The position numbers and the translations under genes are program-made. From NCBI GenBank assembly GCA_011365025.1, contig RDOF01000018.1, positions 1-56,471 on the forward strand: 56,471 nt of DNA, in the 5' to 3' direction. Origin of the DNA: Candidatus Thorarchaeota archaeon. Lineage in GTDB: Archaea; Asgardarchaeota; Thorarchaeia; Thorarchaeales; Thorarchaeaceae. This document shows, piece after piece, positions 17,425 to 24,366 of the stretch (within the stretch, counting starts at the first letter, position 1; every line of letters starts with the position of its first letter). The notes under the pieces were generated by a model. The model was not told where the DNA came from. It did not search any database and saw only the letters and a program-made list of their open reading frames with translations.

Positions 17425-18327
17425 TTAGCCGGTGAGTGATGAAGCTCTTCCCTTCCACTCCCTTATCGTGTAGAGAAGTTCCTCCTTATTGCCATCTTTC
17501 TTGCTCCAAAGGTCGGCCGTCTTCCTCATCTGGAATATTAGAGCCCCCCCTCTTGGCAGTTTCTGCTCAAGAACATCCACTGCATTCTCAAGTGCCTTCG
17601 ATATAGCTTCGTTGTCACTCATCTTGCCGATCACTTCCTCCAGGGAATCGAAGACAAAGGTTTGGTCAGCGTTTACCCAATCCTCCACCGGAATGGTGAT
17701 TTCCCTGTACTTCCTGCCTGGTATTACATTTGCCTCTCCTTTGACTTCAACCTCTCCCGCTGCTTCAAGCTCATCCAGAGCTTCATGGGCTTCTGACAAG
17801 TCAATAAGAAGAATTGATGCCAGCTCATCCACGCGAATTGACTTTCGCAGAAACACAAGGTTTAGAATCTTGTACTTGGGGTCTCCAGCATCCATTACTG
17901 CCGTTTGTAGGTTCTCGATAGCCGCGGGCGTTCCAAAAAGCACAGAAGTGGCCGCCCTTGACAATAAACGGATGGACTCTCTTTGTGAGTCAATAATCGT
18001 TTCTGCGTTTGTAATCTGGTCCTTCAGCTGACTGTCAACATGAGCCGGTTTGCTTCTGCCCAATCGTTCTGACTGCTCTGCCCTTACGCTTTTAATCTCC
18101 TTGCCTACAGACTCCAGAGCGCTCCTCGTTCTAGAAAGTTCGGCTTTTAGTGCATCTATCTCCTGATTCTTTGATGCAATTGTTTGTTCCAGTGCGTGAA
18201 TGTCTTCACCCAATTGAACGGACCTTCGGTGTGTACCTTGAAGCTGCGCCTGAAGGATTTCGATCTTTTGCTGTAATTGGGCAATTTGAAGGGTTTTCTC
18301 TTTGAGGCGATCCTGCATTTCGGACAT
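17425..18327 (-). CDS. coiled-coil protein with C-terminal winged helix
   Basis: A 300-residue protein whose first 130 residues are a long heptad-rich coiled coil (leucine and glutamine repeats from MSEMQDRLKEKTLQIAQLQQ onward). The second half contains a winged-helix pattern, ILNLVFLRKSIRVDELASIL followed by SEAHEALDELEAAGEVEV and a strand pair, and a closing alpha/beta domain. This suggests a dimeric DNA-binding or scaffold protein. ATG 18327 is preceded by GAGGA at six bases, better than upstream starts in the same frame, which run into the divergent promoter. It is transcribed away from the TatD gene across 79 bases. I do not recognise a named family. Confidence 0.78.
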   Translation of the reverse strand: MSEMQDRLKEKTLQIAQLQQKIEILQAQLQGTHRRSVQLGEDIHALEQTIASKNQEIDALKAELSRTRSALESVGKEIKSVRAEQSERLGRSKPAHVDSQLKDQITNAETIIDSQRESIRLLSRAATSVLFGTPAAIENLQTAVMDAGDPKYKILNLVFLRKSIRVDELASILLIDLSEAHEALDELEAAGEVEVKGEANVIPGRKYREITIPVEDWVNADQTFVFDSLEEVIGKMSDNEAISKALENAVDVLEQKLPRGGALIFQMRKTADLWSKKDGNKEELLYTIREWKGRASSLTG

Positions 18328-18406
18328 CTCTGTTCCTCGACCCGATAACTTATGGGGCAAATTAAAGGCAATCGCGTACATCCAAAGAACAGAGGCCCGA
18401 GCTAAC

Positions 18407-19159
18407 ATGCGCCTATTTGATGCACATACGCACATTGACATGAAGCACTACCAAAGTGACCGTGAGAAGGTGATTCAGAGAGCGAAAGCTGCTGGGGTTG
18501 TTGGCATGGTCACCTCATCAATTGGTCCTGGTTCATTCCGGAGAACCCTTGGCATTATAGAGAAGCATAAAGGATTCATCTTCCACACTGCTGGCTGCCA
18601 GGTTTCTCGCCTTACTCCTGATGAAGCCGAGAAGATACTGGCGCTTATTCGGAAGTATTCAGGGGACATCGTGGCAATAGGAGAGGTAGGGTTAGATTAT
18701 CACTGGGTGAAAGATGTCGGTGCACGAAAGGCGCAGGAACCTCTTTTCAAGAAGTTTATTGAAGCGGCCGGTAGTTTTGATCTGCCAATAGTGATTCACT
18801 CACGAAAGGCAGAAGCAGAAGCCACTGTCATTCTTGAACGTGAGTTTTCTGGCCGCGTCTTGATGCATTGCTATGACGGGCCGAAAGAAACGACCACCAA
18901 AATAGCTGACAACGGGTGGTACATCACGCTCCCCGCAAACTTCAGTCGTTACAGAAACAGAGTGTCTGCTGCACAATCAGTACCACTTGAGCAAATCCTC
19001 CTAGAAACCGATGGCCCGTATCTTTCTCCCATCGAAGGTCGAAATGAACCTGCCAACATAATATATGGATGTCAATCACTCGCTGAGTGTCTTGACCAGC
19101 CAGTCGAAGCAATTGCAGAATCAATAACGAGAAACGCGCATAAATTCTATGGATTATGA
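18407..19159 (+). CDS. TatD-family metal-dependent hydrolase
   Basis: A TIM-barrel metallohydrolase of the TatD DNase group, 250 residues. The metal ligands appear in order: DAHTHID at residues 5-11, a glutamate in AIGEVGLDYHW, histidine in PIVIHSRKAE, histidine in GRVLMHCYDG, and aspartate in LETDGPYLSP. TatD proteins act as 3'-5' exonucleases or repair nucleases, and several are only predicted hydrolases, so the substrate is left open. The start is ATG 18407; the longer reading frame upstream lies under the divergent coiled-coil gene and looks non-coding. GAGG is eleven bases upstream. Length and motif set are typical. Confidence 0.88.
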   Translation: MRLFDAHTHIDMKHYQSDREKVIQRAKAAGVVGMVTSSIGPGSFRRTLGIIEKHKGFIFHTAGCQVSRLTPDEAEKILALIRKYSGDIVAIGEVGLDYHWVKDVGARKAQEPLFKKFIEAAGSFDLPIVIHSRKAEAEATVILEREFSGRVLMHCYDGPKETTTKIADNGWYITLPANFSRYRNRVSAAQSVPLEQILLETDGPYLSPIEGRNEPANIIYGCQSLAECLDQPVEAIAESITRNAHKFYGL

Positions 19160-19217
19160 TAGTACCGATAGTACCAAATGCATTTCTTCTGTCAGTGAAA
19201 TCGTTGGATGACTTTCT

Positions 19218-20009
19218 ATGTATACTCGCAAGTTCATGGATATCAATGGCGCAACACTTAGGAGTCCTATTGCGATACTAGGACTTCCCGGTATAGCCAA
19301 TGTGGGAAAAATAGCAGTTGAAACACTAGCCAACATGCTTGATGCAAGCAGGGTCATGGATTTCTTCAGTAATGATTTTCCGCCCCAGGTGTTCGTAAGA
19401 GATGGCATAGCTAGATTCCCCAAGAGCTCAATCTTCATGTACAGAGCTGCACCCGACGAGCCTCATGACATAGTGTTTCTGACTGCTGATTTCCAGCCTG
19501 CCACCGGGGGTGGCGTGTTTGAGTATGCTGACTTTGTAGTGAAGGAGTTCACATCTTTTGGAGTGAAGGAGGTTTATGCCCTCGCGGCGTACGAAACTGG
19601 CTACAAGGAATTCTTTGATTCATATCCAGATCCGCCCAGAGTTTTCATTTCTGCCAGTTCAAACGACCTTCTCACTCGCATCTCATCCGTAGCAGGCACC
19701 ATTGCCACAAAGGAGGGTGTAGTGAATGGTGCAAATGGATTCATTCCTGCATGGGCCGCTTCCATGTATGACATGGATGGGGCATGCCTGCTTGGTGAAA
19801 CGCTTGGCTTGATAAAAGCGGATTTCAGGGCAGCAAGGTCTGTTCTTGAAAAGATTAGTAGTTTGCTTGATTTGAATCTAGATCTTACCATAATGGATGA
19901 TGAAGTTGCCAGGGTTATCGAATTCATTGAATGGGCAAAGAATGAAATCTCGCAGAGAGGAGTGTCCGAGGAAGATGGACAAAGTCCTCATGACCGGTAC
20001 ATTGGATGA
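19218..20009 (+). CDS. PAC2-family protein
   Basis: A 263-residue protein of the PAC2 group, named for the eukaryotic proteasome assembly chaperone PAC2 and common in archaea. The N-terminal PIAILGLPGIANVGKIAVE and the downstream FLTADFQPATGGGVFEYA with VYALAAYETGYKE fit the family pattern of a phosphorylase-like alpha/beta fold. Archaeal members are found near proteasome or ATP-grasp genes, and their direct role is not settled. No proteasome gene is within this window. Start is ATG 19218. The gene meets the next minus-strand gene tail to tail with only one base between stops. Confidence 0.82.
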   Translation: MYTRKFMDINGATLRSPIAILGLPGIANVGKIAVETLANMLDASRVMDFFSNDFPPQVFVRDGIARFPKSSIFMYRAAPDEPHDIVFLTADFQPATGGGVFEYADFVVKEFTSFGVKEVYALAAYETGYKEFFDSYPDPPRVFISASSNDLLTRISSVAGTIATKEGVVNGANGFIPAWAASMYDMDGACLLGETLGLIKADFRAARSVLEKISSLLDLNLDLTIMDDEVARVIEFIEWAKNEISQRGVSEEDGQSPHDRYIG

Positions 20010-20010
20010 G

Positions 20011-20202
20011 TTACTCGACAAGCTCCGGTCTGAGAATGTCTGTGATATAGGCTTGACTGTCGATGTTTATGTAGAAATGGTGGTCTTCATGAATCACCTT
20101 TATCGTGAAGGGAAATCTCTTCGCCTTCTCAAGAATCCCGTCGGGAACCGTGAGCACAGTTTTTTCCTCGCAAACAGGGCACTTGGCATATCTCTTTAAC
20201 AT
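20011..20202 (-). CDS. small zinc-finger-like protein
   Basis: A 63-residue protein opening with a CPVC pair (MLKRYAKCPVCEEK) followed by KAKRFPFTIKVIHEDHHFYINIDSQ. The pattern of one CPxC, a basic helix and a histidine-rich beta hairpin (HEDHH) looks like a compact zinc-binding fold. I have a memory of many such short proteins in Asgard genomes, without a function. ATG 20202 follows the stop of the upstream gene by 18 bases, and both lie on the same strand. Reality of the gene is supported by the codon-consistent, well-patterned sequence and its tail-to-tail fit with the PAC2 gene. The second metal pair is not obvious, so a dimeric site or a single weak site is possible. Confidence 0.65.
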   Translation of the reverse strand: MLKRYAKCPVCEEKTVLTVPDGILEKAKRFPFTIKVIHEDHHFYINIDSQAYITDILRPELVE

Positions 20203-20220
20203 CTTTGAGTCGCCGCCTCA

Positions 20221-20643
20221 TCACTTGACTTGTACTTTAGTGCTTTCACTTAGTAGGAGTCTAGTATTATGAATATCAACATCAGTTAGGACCGAAGTGA
20301 ATACACCCACAATGGTTTCAGGATTGCCCTCTGCAAATCGCTCACTATCAGTTCCTACGATTCTCAGATTCTCGTACACGTTTGCTTCCACAAGTATTCT
20401 GAACTTCTCTCCTGATTGTTCCGCACTTATAACAAGGAAATCATCAAAATCCTTGAACTCATCCTTTGGCCCCCTGAGACTTGCCTTTACTTTGTCAACC
20501 TTATTCTGAGCGAATGCGATTTTGAGCAAATATGACCTGTGAATCTGATTCCCAACCTTTCTTCTCAAATCATGAAATTCACTAGTACTGCCATCAACTG
20601 CTTTAAGTTTCCAAGTGTGGGCACTCACAGAATCACCATCCAC
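20221..20643 (-). CDS. unknown protein upstream of the small zinc protein
   Basis: A 140-residue protein with mixed alpha/beta character; no family recognised. It has a hydrophobic-alternating core (DFDDFLVISAEQSGEKFRILVEANVYE) and a C-terminal stretch of alternating polar and aliphatic residues. The start is GTG 20643, with GTG 20628 as an alternative; neither has a strong ribosome site. It is followed after 18 bases by the small zinc-finger-like gene, so the two may act together. Longin-like or roadblock-like fold is possible but I see no convincing motif. I rate it as a probable real gene because it fills the space without overlap and has balanced codon use. Confidence 0.55.
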   Translation of the reverse strand: MDGDSVSAHTWKLKAVDGSTSEFHDLRRKVGNQIHRSYLLKIAFAQNKVDKVKASLRGPKDEFKDFDDFLVISAEQSGEKFRILVEANVYENLRIVGTDSERFAEGNPETIVGVFTSVLTDVDIHNTRLLLSESTKVQVK

Positions 20644-20740
20644 TATTGGCAGACTTGTAGAATATAGAACTTGTTTCGGTATACTGCTTGCCGGGTGCCA
20701 TTGGTTTCGATTCTTCTACTGCAGATAGTAAGACCGAATA

Positions 20741-20752
20741 CCTTTATTTATC
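20741..20752 (+). promoter_or_regulatory. TATA-like box for the seven-helix membrane protein
   Basis: CCTTTATTTATC forms a good archaeal TATA element in the otherwise mixed 164-base gap. It would place transcription start near 20770, giving a leader of about 38 bases before ATG 20808, which has GAGTGAG nearby. Weak motif, accepted because of position. Confidence 0.4.
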
Positions 20753-20807
20753 AGTGAACCAAATGAGCCTTATCAGGTGTGCTTAAGATACACGTGGAGC
20801 GAGTGAG

Positions 20808-21533
20808 ATGCTACAGACTATTGATATGGCAATAAGAGAAGTACACATCGGACTCTGGTATCTCGTTGTTGGCTACTACTTCTTCATCTTCATCTTTCTA
20901 CTATCTTTTCGTTGGAGGAAGACGAGAAATCCCTTCCAATTAGCTATGGCCCTCTTTTTCCTGCTACTTGCAGTAGGCCGCTGTTTCTACTTCGTGGGCG
21001 ATTTCTATGCAGACCCAAGCTCGCTCTATGGCGGATTGACTACTATCTACGGCATTCCAGTATTCCTCCCGGACCTTTCCGTTTGGCTTAGGGCGGGTGC
21101 ATTCTTCCAGTGGATGGCATTGGCAATCCTTTCAGCAACGGCAGGATTCATGATAATTGGGAAACGATGGGCAGAAATTGCTTTCGCAGTGCCTGCTGTT
21201 CTGATTGGTGTGGTGCTGGCCTTGGTCCCGCTTGAAGATTTCATGCGGCAGGCGCTTTCAGGTGGTGCCGGAGTGGTCTATGCACTTTTCATACCTCTTC
21301 TCTTCTGGTATCTGGCGTGGCAGTCCGGCGGAATACTAAGAAGATCCAACTTCCTTCTGGGATTGGGTTTTATGATACTATTCGCAGGACGCGTGATTCA
21401 TGCAGGTCGTCATGCTTTGGCAACGGTTGTATTTGCAGGCTCCTATACTATTCCCGGTGTGCTTGCCCCTGGCTTAATCGTGATCGGATTAATACTCATT
21501 GCAACAGGAAATGAATGGGGGCAGACACAGTAG
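20808..21533 (+). CDS. seven-transmembrane protein of unknown function
   Basis: A 241-residue integral membrane protein with about seven hydrophobic helices, the first at GLWYLVVGYYFFIFIFLLSF and the last at APGLIVIGLILIATGNE. Positive residues lie mostly on the loops expected inside (RWRKTRN, KRW, RRSN). There is no transporter signature or catalytic motif that I can name. Its topology resembles the sensory 7TM domain found at the N-terminus of some bacterial histidine kinases, but no signalling domain follows. It stands alone as a plus-strand unit with its own TATA-like box. ATG 20808 is close to a GAGTGAG ribosome site. The neighbours do not suggest a role. Confidence 0.72.
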   Translation: MLQTIDMAIREVHIGLWYLVVGYYFFIFIFLLSFRWRKTRNPFQLAMALFFLLLAVGRCFYFVGDFYADPSSLYGGLTTIYGIPVFLPDLSVWLRAGAFFQWMALAILSATAGFMIIGKRWAEIAFAVPAVLIGVVLALVPLEDFMRQALSGGAGVVYALFIPLLFWYLAWQSGGILRRSNFLLGLGFMILFAGRVIHAGRHALATVVFAGSYTIPGVLAPGLIVIGLILIATGNEWGQTQ

Positions 21534-21570
21534 TTGAATATGCCTTCTGGGTTTGTAGTCTAGATACGTT

Positions 21571-22188
21571 CTAGCCAATTTCCTTCCATTCTAGCATATC
21601 CATGTCTTCGAGAGAATGAATTGCCTTTGTTACCTCTTTCATAGGCATTTTCAATTCGTAGGCTATGTCGTTGACTGTAAGCTTCCCCACACACATCTTG
21701 GCAACATCGTATACCACTTGCGTCATCTGGCCCAGCCTTACAAGCATTGGGGATACCTTGCCTTTGAGAAGCGGAACTATTACGCGCTGCTCCGCCGCAG
21801 TTCCGTCCTTTGTGATATCATCAATCAATTTCTCAAAGCCTGTGAAATGATCAAGACTACCATCAAAATCGATTATTTTGTCCCGATACGTGCTTAGGAA
21901 TGCTTCGCCAACATCGCCAAGCACTGCCTTGGCCGATATTCTATCATCTGTTTGGTCTATCATACCAGCGACCATAAACCCCTCGTGCCTGGAAAGCACT
22001 ATCTTGAAGCCGCGGAAGGTCATATCCTCCAGCATCCCACCACCTCTGAGTTCTTCTCCAAACGACCCTACCGCCTGCAAGAACCCTCCAATTAGGTTGT
22101 CGTCAATTCCCCCTTCTACAGCTTGTCCATAGGGTCTGCTCAGCAAACAGAGCCCACTCTCGGCAATTATGAAGACCGCCTGAATCAA
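21571..22188 (-). CDS. longin-like domain fused to a winged helix
   Basis: A 205-residue protein in two parts. Residues 1-120 resemble the longin fold of SNARE, adaptor and TRAPP subunits: a starting strand MIQAVFIIAESGLCLLSR, a helix with ADDNL-like acidic turn (GGIDDNLIGGFLQAVGSFGE), then strands and AFLSTYRDKIIDFDGSLDHF. Residues 150-205 look like a winged helix, with KLTVNDIAYELKMPMKEV as a helix-turn-helix candidate. Longin and roadblock proteins regulate small GTPases in eukaryotes and are abundant in Asgard archaea. A DNA- or protein-binding C-terminus is unusual. TTG 22188 has GAGGTG seven bases upstream. A shared two-way promoter with the tRNA-binding gene is likely. The longin call is by pattern only. 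Confidence 0.65.
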   Translation of the reverse strand: MIQAVFIIAESGLCLLSRPYGQAVEGGIDDNLIGGFLQAVGSFGEELRGGGMLEDMTFRGFKIVLSRHEGFMVAGMIDQTDDRISAKAVLGDVGEAFLSTYRDKIIDFDGSLDHFTGFEKLIDDITKDGTAAEQRVIVPLLKGKVSPMLVRLGQMTQVVYDVAKMCVGKLTVNDIAYELKMPMKEVTKAIHSLEDMDMLEWKEIG

Positions 22189-22284
22189 TACTTACACCTC
22201 TTACTGGAGAATCGAGTCTTCTAGGAGCTGTTAATCTTTCTAGCTATATATCACTTCTCGTGACAAGTCTATGTGCGTCAACTG

Positions 22285-22298
22285 TGGTATTTATACCA
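22285..22298. promoter_or_regulatory. two-way TATA-like element between divergent genes
   Basis: TGGTAT-TT-ATACCA is nearly symmetric and reads as TTTATACC on the plus strand and TATAAATA on the minus strand. Starts would lie near 22318 (plus, for the tRNA-binding gene) and near 22264 (minus, for the longin-winged helix gene). Arm symmetry could also serve a repressor. Function is inferred. Confidence 0.4.
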
Positions 22299-22389
22299 GT
22301 AATGTTTGCCTGAAGGATGACTGGGGTCCTGCTTAGCCGACGGGGCTTTTATCAAGGAATAAAGCTCCCGCTTTCTAAGGTGGGCGAAT

Positions 22390-23088
22390 TTGGATACCGC
22401 AAAGGATGCTAGGGTGCTAGTTCTCGAAGACGCCCTGCGACGATTAAATGAGGTAATTGGCAATCGCAAGCTGAAGATGCACTTGGAGTACTCAAAACTA
22501 GGCGAGCTACTCAAAGCTGCAGGTTCGCTGCTTTATGAGGTGAAGTACGCATACACAGACAGCAAGTCTCTTGCTGACTTGGAAGCAACTGAGAAGCTGA
22601 CCTCCGCGGTTGCTGAATTTGGGGAAATCATTTACTCTGGCATTAAGTCCCAATCGTACTCCCCGGCGTCCTCCGGCGAGAAGATGGCTATTGCTGAAGT
22701 TGAGTATTCATTGGGCACTATTCGTGGATTTGCAAATCGTCTTAGATCCTTTGGTGATGACCCGGGATATGCAGTAGACCTCATTGCCATTGAGATTAGT
22801 AGTGTCAATCCTGTCCAAGGGTCCGATAACCTCAATCAGTGCAGGTGCACTGACGGGTCCCGTATCAGAACCATTGTGACTAACATAAAGGGCCTTAGAG
22901 TTGGCACAAAGCTAGCCTGCGCTATATTGCCCCCTGCAGAAATGATGGGTGTCTTGAGTGAGGCTATGTTTTTGGGTGCCAATGCACTTCCTGATGATGT
23001 GGTGCTGGGACCTCTAACAAATCCATCAGATGCCATTCTTGCTCAGGCACGCGCACAGGTACTTCAAATCACAAAGAGGATGATGTAG
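22390..23088 (+). CDS. tRNA-binding-domain protein (EMAP/CsaA-like)
   Basis: A 232-residue protein with a C-terminal OB-fold of the EMAP II / methionyl-tRNA synthetase beta-subunit type. The signature DLIAIEISSVNPVQGSDNLN, then IRTIVTNIKGL and ACAILPPAEMMGVLSEAMF, covers residues 127-205. The first 120 residues are helical and not like the CsaA chaperone, which lacks them. Such proteins bind structured RNA, either as trans-acting tRNA-delivery factors or as chaperones. TTG 22390 has AAGGTGG seven bases upstream. The next gene begins directly at its stop codon (tag then atg), so they are translationally coupled. Confidence 0.85.
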   Translation: MDTAKDARVLVLEDALRRLNEVIGNRKLKMHLEYSKLGELLKAAGSLLYEVKYAYTDSKSLADLEATEKLTSAVAEFGEIIYSGIKSQSYSPASSGEKMAIAEVEYSLGTIRGFANRLRSFGDDPGYAVDLIAIEISSVNPVQGSDNLNQCRCTDGSRIRTIVTNIKGLRVGTKLACAILPPAEMMGVLSEAMFLGANALPDDVVLGPLTNPSDAILAQARAQVLQITKRMM

Positions 23089-23403
23089 ATGAACCTGAAG
23101 GAGCTTCAGAAAATAAAGGCCGAATTCGAAGAGGAACGAGGCTGGAATAGGTTTTCCCCTTCCTTAGTGTTTGCACATCTCATAGAGGAGCTGGGAGAAA
23201 TCTCTAGACACATCACAGTCGAGGAGGGCTACAAGGCACCGGATTTGGGCCATGCAACACCAGACCGTTCAGAATTGTCGCGTGAATTCGCACAGGTCTT
23301 TTCTCTCTTTGTTCAGCTTGCTAACCATTTTCATATTGATCTTGAGGATAGTATTCTTGCGCGAGAGATTCCCCGCAAAGGAATGGTCGAAGTACATGCG
23401 TGA
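23089..23403 (+). CDS. MazG-like protein, acidic site incomplete
   Basis: A 104-residue all-helical protein resembling the MazG/dUTPase-2 type nucleotide pyrophosphohydrolases. The first acidic motif is present (HLIEELGEISRHI), and a second helix follows as SREFAQVFSLFVQLAN, where an active enzyme usually has E-x-x-D. The aspartate appears replaced by glutamine, so catalysis may be lost or use another residue. It abuts the tRNA-binding gene with no gap between stop and start. A house-cleaning role in removing abnormal nucleotides is the family expectation; here an RNA- or nucleotide-sensing role is equally likely. Family by motif; activity uncertain. Confidence 0.65.
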   Translation: MNLKELQKIKAEFEEERGWNRFSPSLVFAHLIEELGEISRHITVEEGYKAPDLGHATPDRSELSREFAQVFSLFVQLANHFHIDLEDSILAREIPRKGMVEVHA

Positions 23404-23406
23404 CCG

Positions 23407-23640
23407 TCAGTAGGCGGACTTGATTGACTCCAAAGCAAAGGTCACTACCGCCCGAATTACTCCTTCGATGCCTCTTACATTATCGTTTACATACTGATTT
23501 ATCACTTCAGTATCCTTTCCCTTTAGAATCAGGAGTACATCGTATTCTCCTGTTGTAAGCCAGGCTTCGTCGATTATTGGGTCGCGAACCAGTTGCTTTA
23601 CGATTTCTTCGTCTGCGCCAGGTGCAACGGACAAGCTCAC
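23407..23640 (-). CDS. stand-alone Lrp/AsnC ligand-binding (RAM) domain
   Basis: A short protein with the alpha/beta-sandwich ligand domain of Lrp/AsnC regulators: VAPGADEEIVKQLVRDPIID, AWLTTGEYDVLLILKGKD and NDNVRGIEGVIRAVVTFALE. There is no DNA-binding helix-turn-helix, so this is a stand-alone RAM sensor that may bind amino acids and form ring oligomers or modulate full-length Lrp proteins. I give the GTG start at 23640, but a CTG at 23655 extends the first strand by five residues (LITAF) and lies eight bases from a GGAGGG ribosome site; that CTG start fits the family better. The convergent MazG-like gene ends three bases away. Confidence 0.82.
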   Translation of the reverse strand: MSLSVAPGADEEIVKQLVRDPIIDEAWLTTGEYDVLLILKGKDTEVINQYVNDNVRGIEGVIRAVVTFALESIKSAY

Positions 23641-23752
23641 AAATGCTGTAATCAGAGCTTTGTCCCTCCTTTACCAGAATCATGGATTGTGTTGTTTTAG
23701 GGTTTGTGGCCGATGCTTTTTGGTCCTTCTGCAATTGCGCCATCGGAAAAAG

Positions 23753-24184
23753 CTAGCTCATTTTGCGAAATGCTTCCATCTCCTTCCGTGCCATCTCTTC
23801 TAGGTCTTGAGTTGCTGCAAGGAGTCCTCGTGCTTTGTTGTATACAACCTTGATATTCTGCTCCTTCGCCCATTGGGCCAATCCGCCAACCAACGGCCCA
23901 AGAGCCGTTCGGGCAGCCTCAGCCGTCCCTACAGCTTTCCCGTAAAGCTCCATAGCATTATGCTTGTCCATGCCTGCTTCAGCCACTCTGAGCCAGACGA
24001 GGGCATGAATCATGTAAAGCGATTCAAGCATCAACGTTGGAGATTTCGGATTCTCATTCACCTTCTTGACAAATGCATCTCTTCGGGTTTCAAACACATC
24101 CTTGAAGACACCAAAGGCTTTCTTTTGGTTTCCTTTGGCTAGCTCTGTAATACCTTTCTGAAGCTTTTCGTCTGACTCGGACAA
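23753..24184 (-). CDS. helical protein of unknown function, TPR-like
   Basis: A 143-residue mostly alpha-helical protein rich in alanine, lysine and glutamate. The pattern ELAKGNQKKAFGVFKDVFE followed by a second helix looks like one tetratricopeptide pair, and YGKAVGTAEAARTALGPL suggests another. No catalytic residues are evident. Likely cytosolic adaptor. TTG 24184 is preceded by GGAGTGAT, and a 10-base palindrome GTGATATCAC (24186-24195) touches the leader. Upstream on the same strand there is no gene, so it is a monocistronic unit or the first gene before the Lrp-like sensor. Function unknown. Confidence 0.7.
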   Translation of the reverse strand: MSESDEKLQKGITELAKGNQKKAFGVFKDVFETRRDAFVKKVNENPKSPTLMLESLYMIHALVWLRVAEAGMDKHNAMELYGKAVGTAEAARTALGPLVGGLAQWAKEQNIKVVYNKARGLLAATQDLEEMARKEMEAFRKMS

Positions 24185-24304
24185 TGTGATATCACTCCAT
24201 CAATATCAAGTCTACAAACTTGGTTACTTGCCTGACTACTTATGGGTTTCTCCTTTGTGTACCTCAAAAAAGCGTGTGATACGTACTTTACTCCTGGCTC
24301 GCAA

Positions 24305-24315
24305 CTTTTATTATC
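24305..24315 (+). promoter_or_regulatory. TATA-like box before the PaaK-like ligase
   Basis: CTTTTATTATC is A/T-rich in an otherwise mixed 182-base gap and would give a start site near 24336, about 30 bases before TTG 24367 with its GAGGAGTGAGCG ribosome site. Motif and spacing only. Confidence 0.4.
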
Positions 24316-24366
24316 TCGTTCAAGATTCGAGCTCCATAAGAAGGACAAACTCGCGAGGAGTGAGCG

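Noticed and set aside
17489..18031. 180-residue serine-rich frame on the plus strand
   Set aside because: Antisense of the coiled-coil winged-helix gene; serine-rich composition is what heptad-coil codons give on the opposite strand.
24186..24195. Perfect palindrome GTGATATCAC near the helical-protein start
   Set aside because: Ten bases can arise by chance, no second copy was seen, and part of it overlaps the ribosome site.
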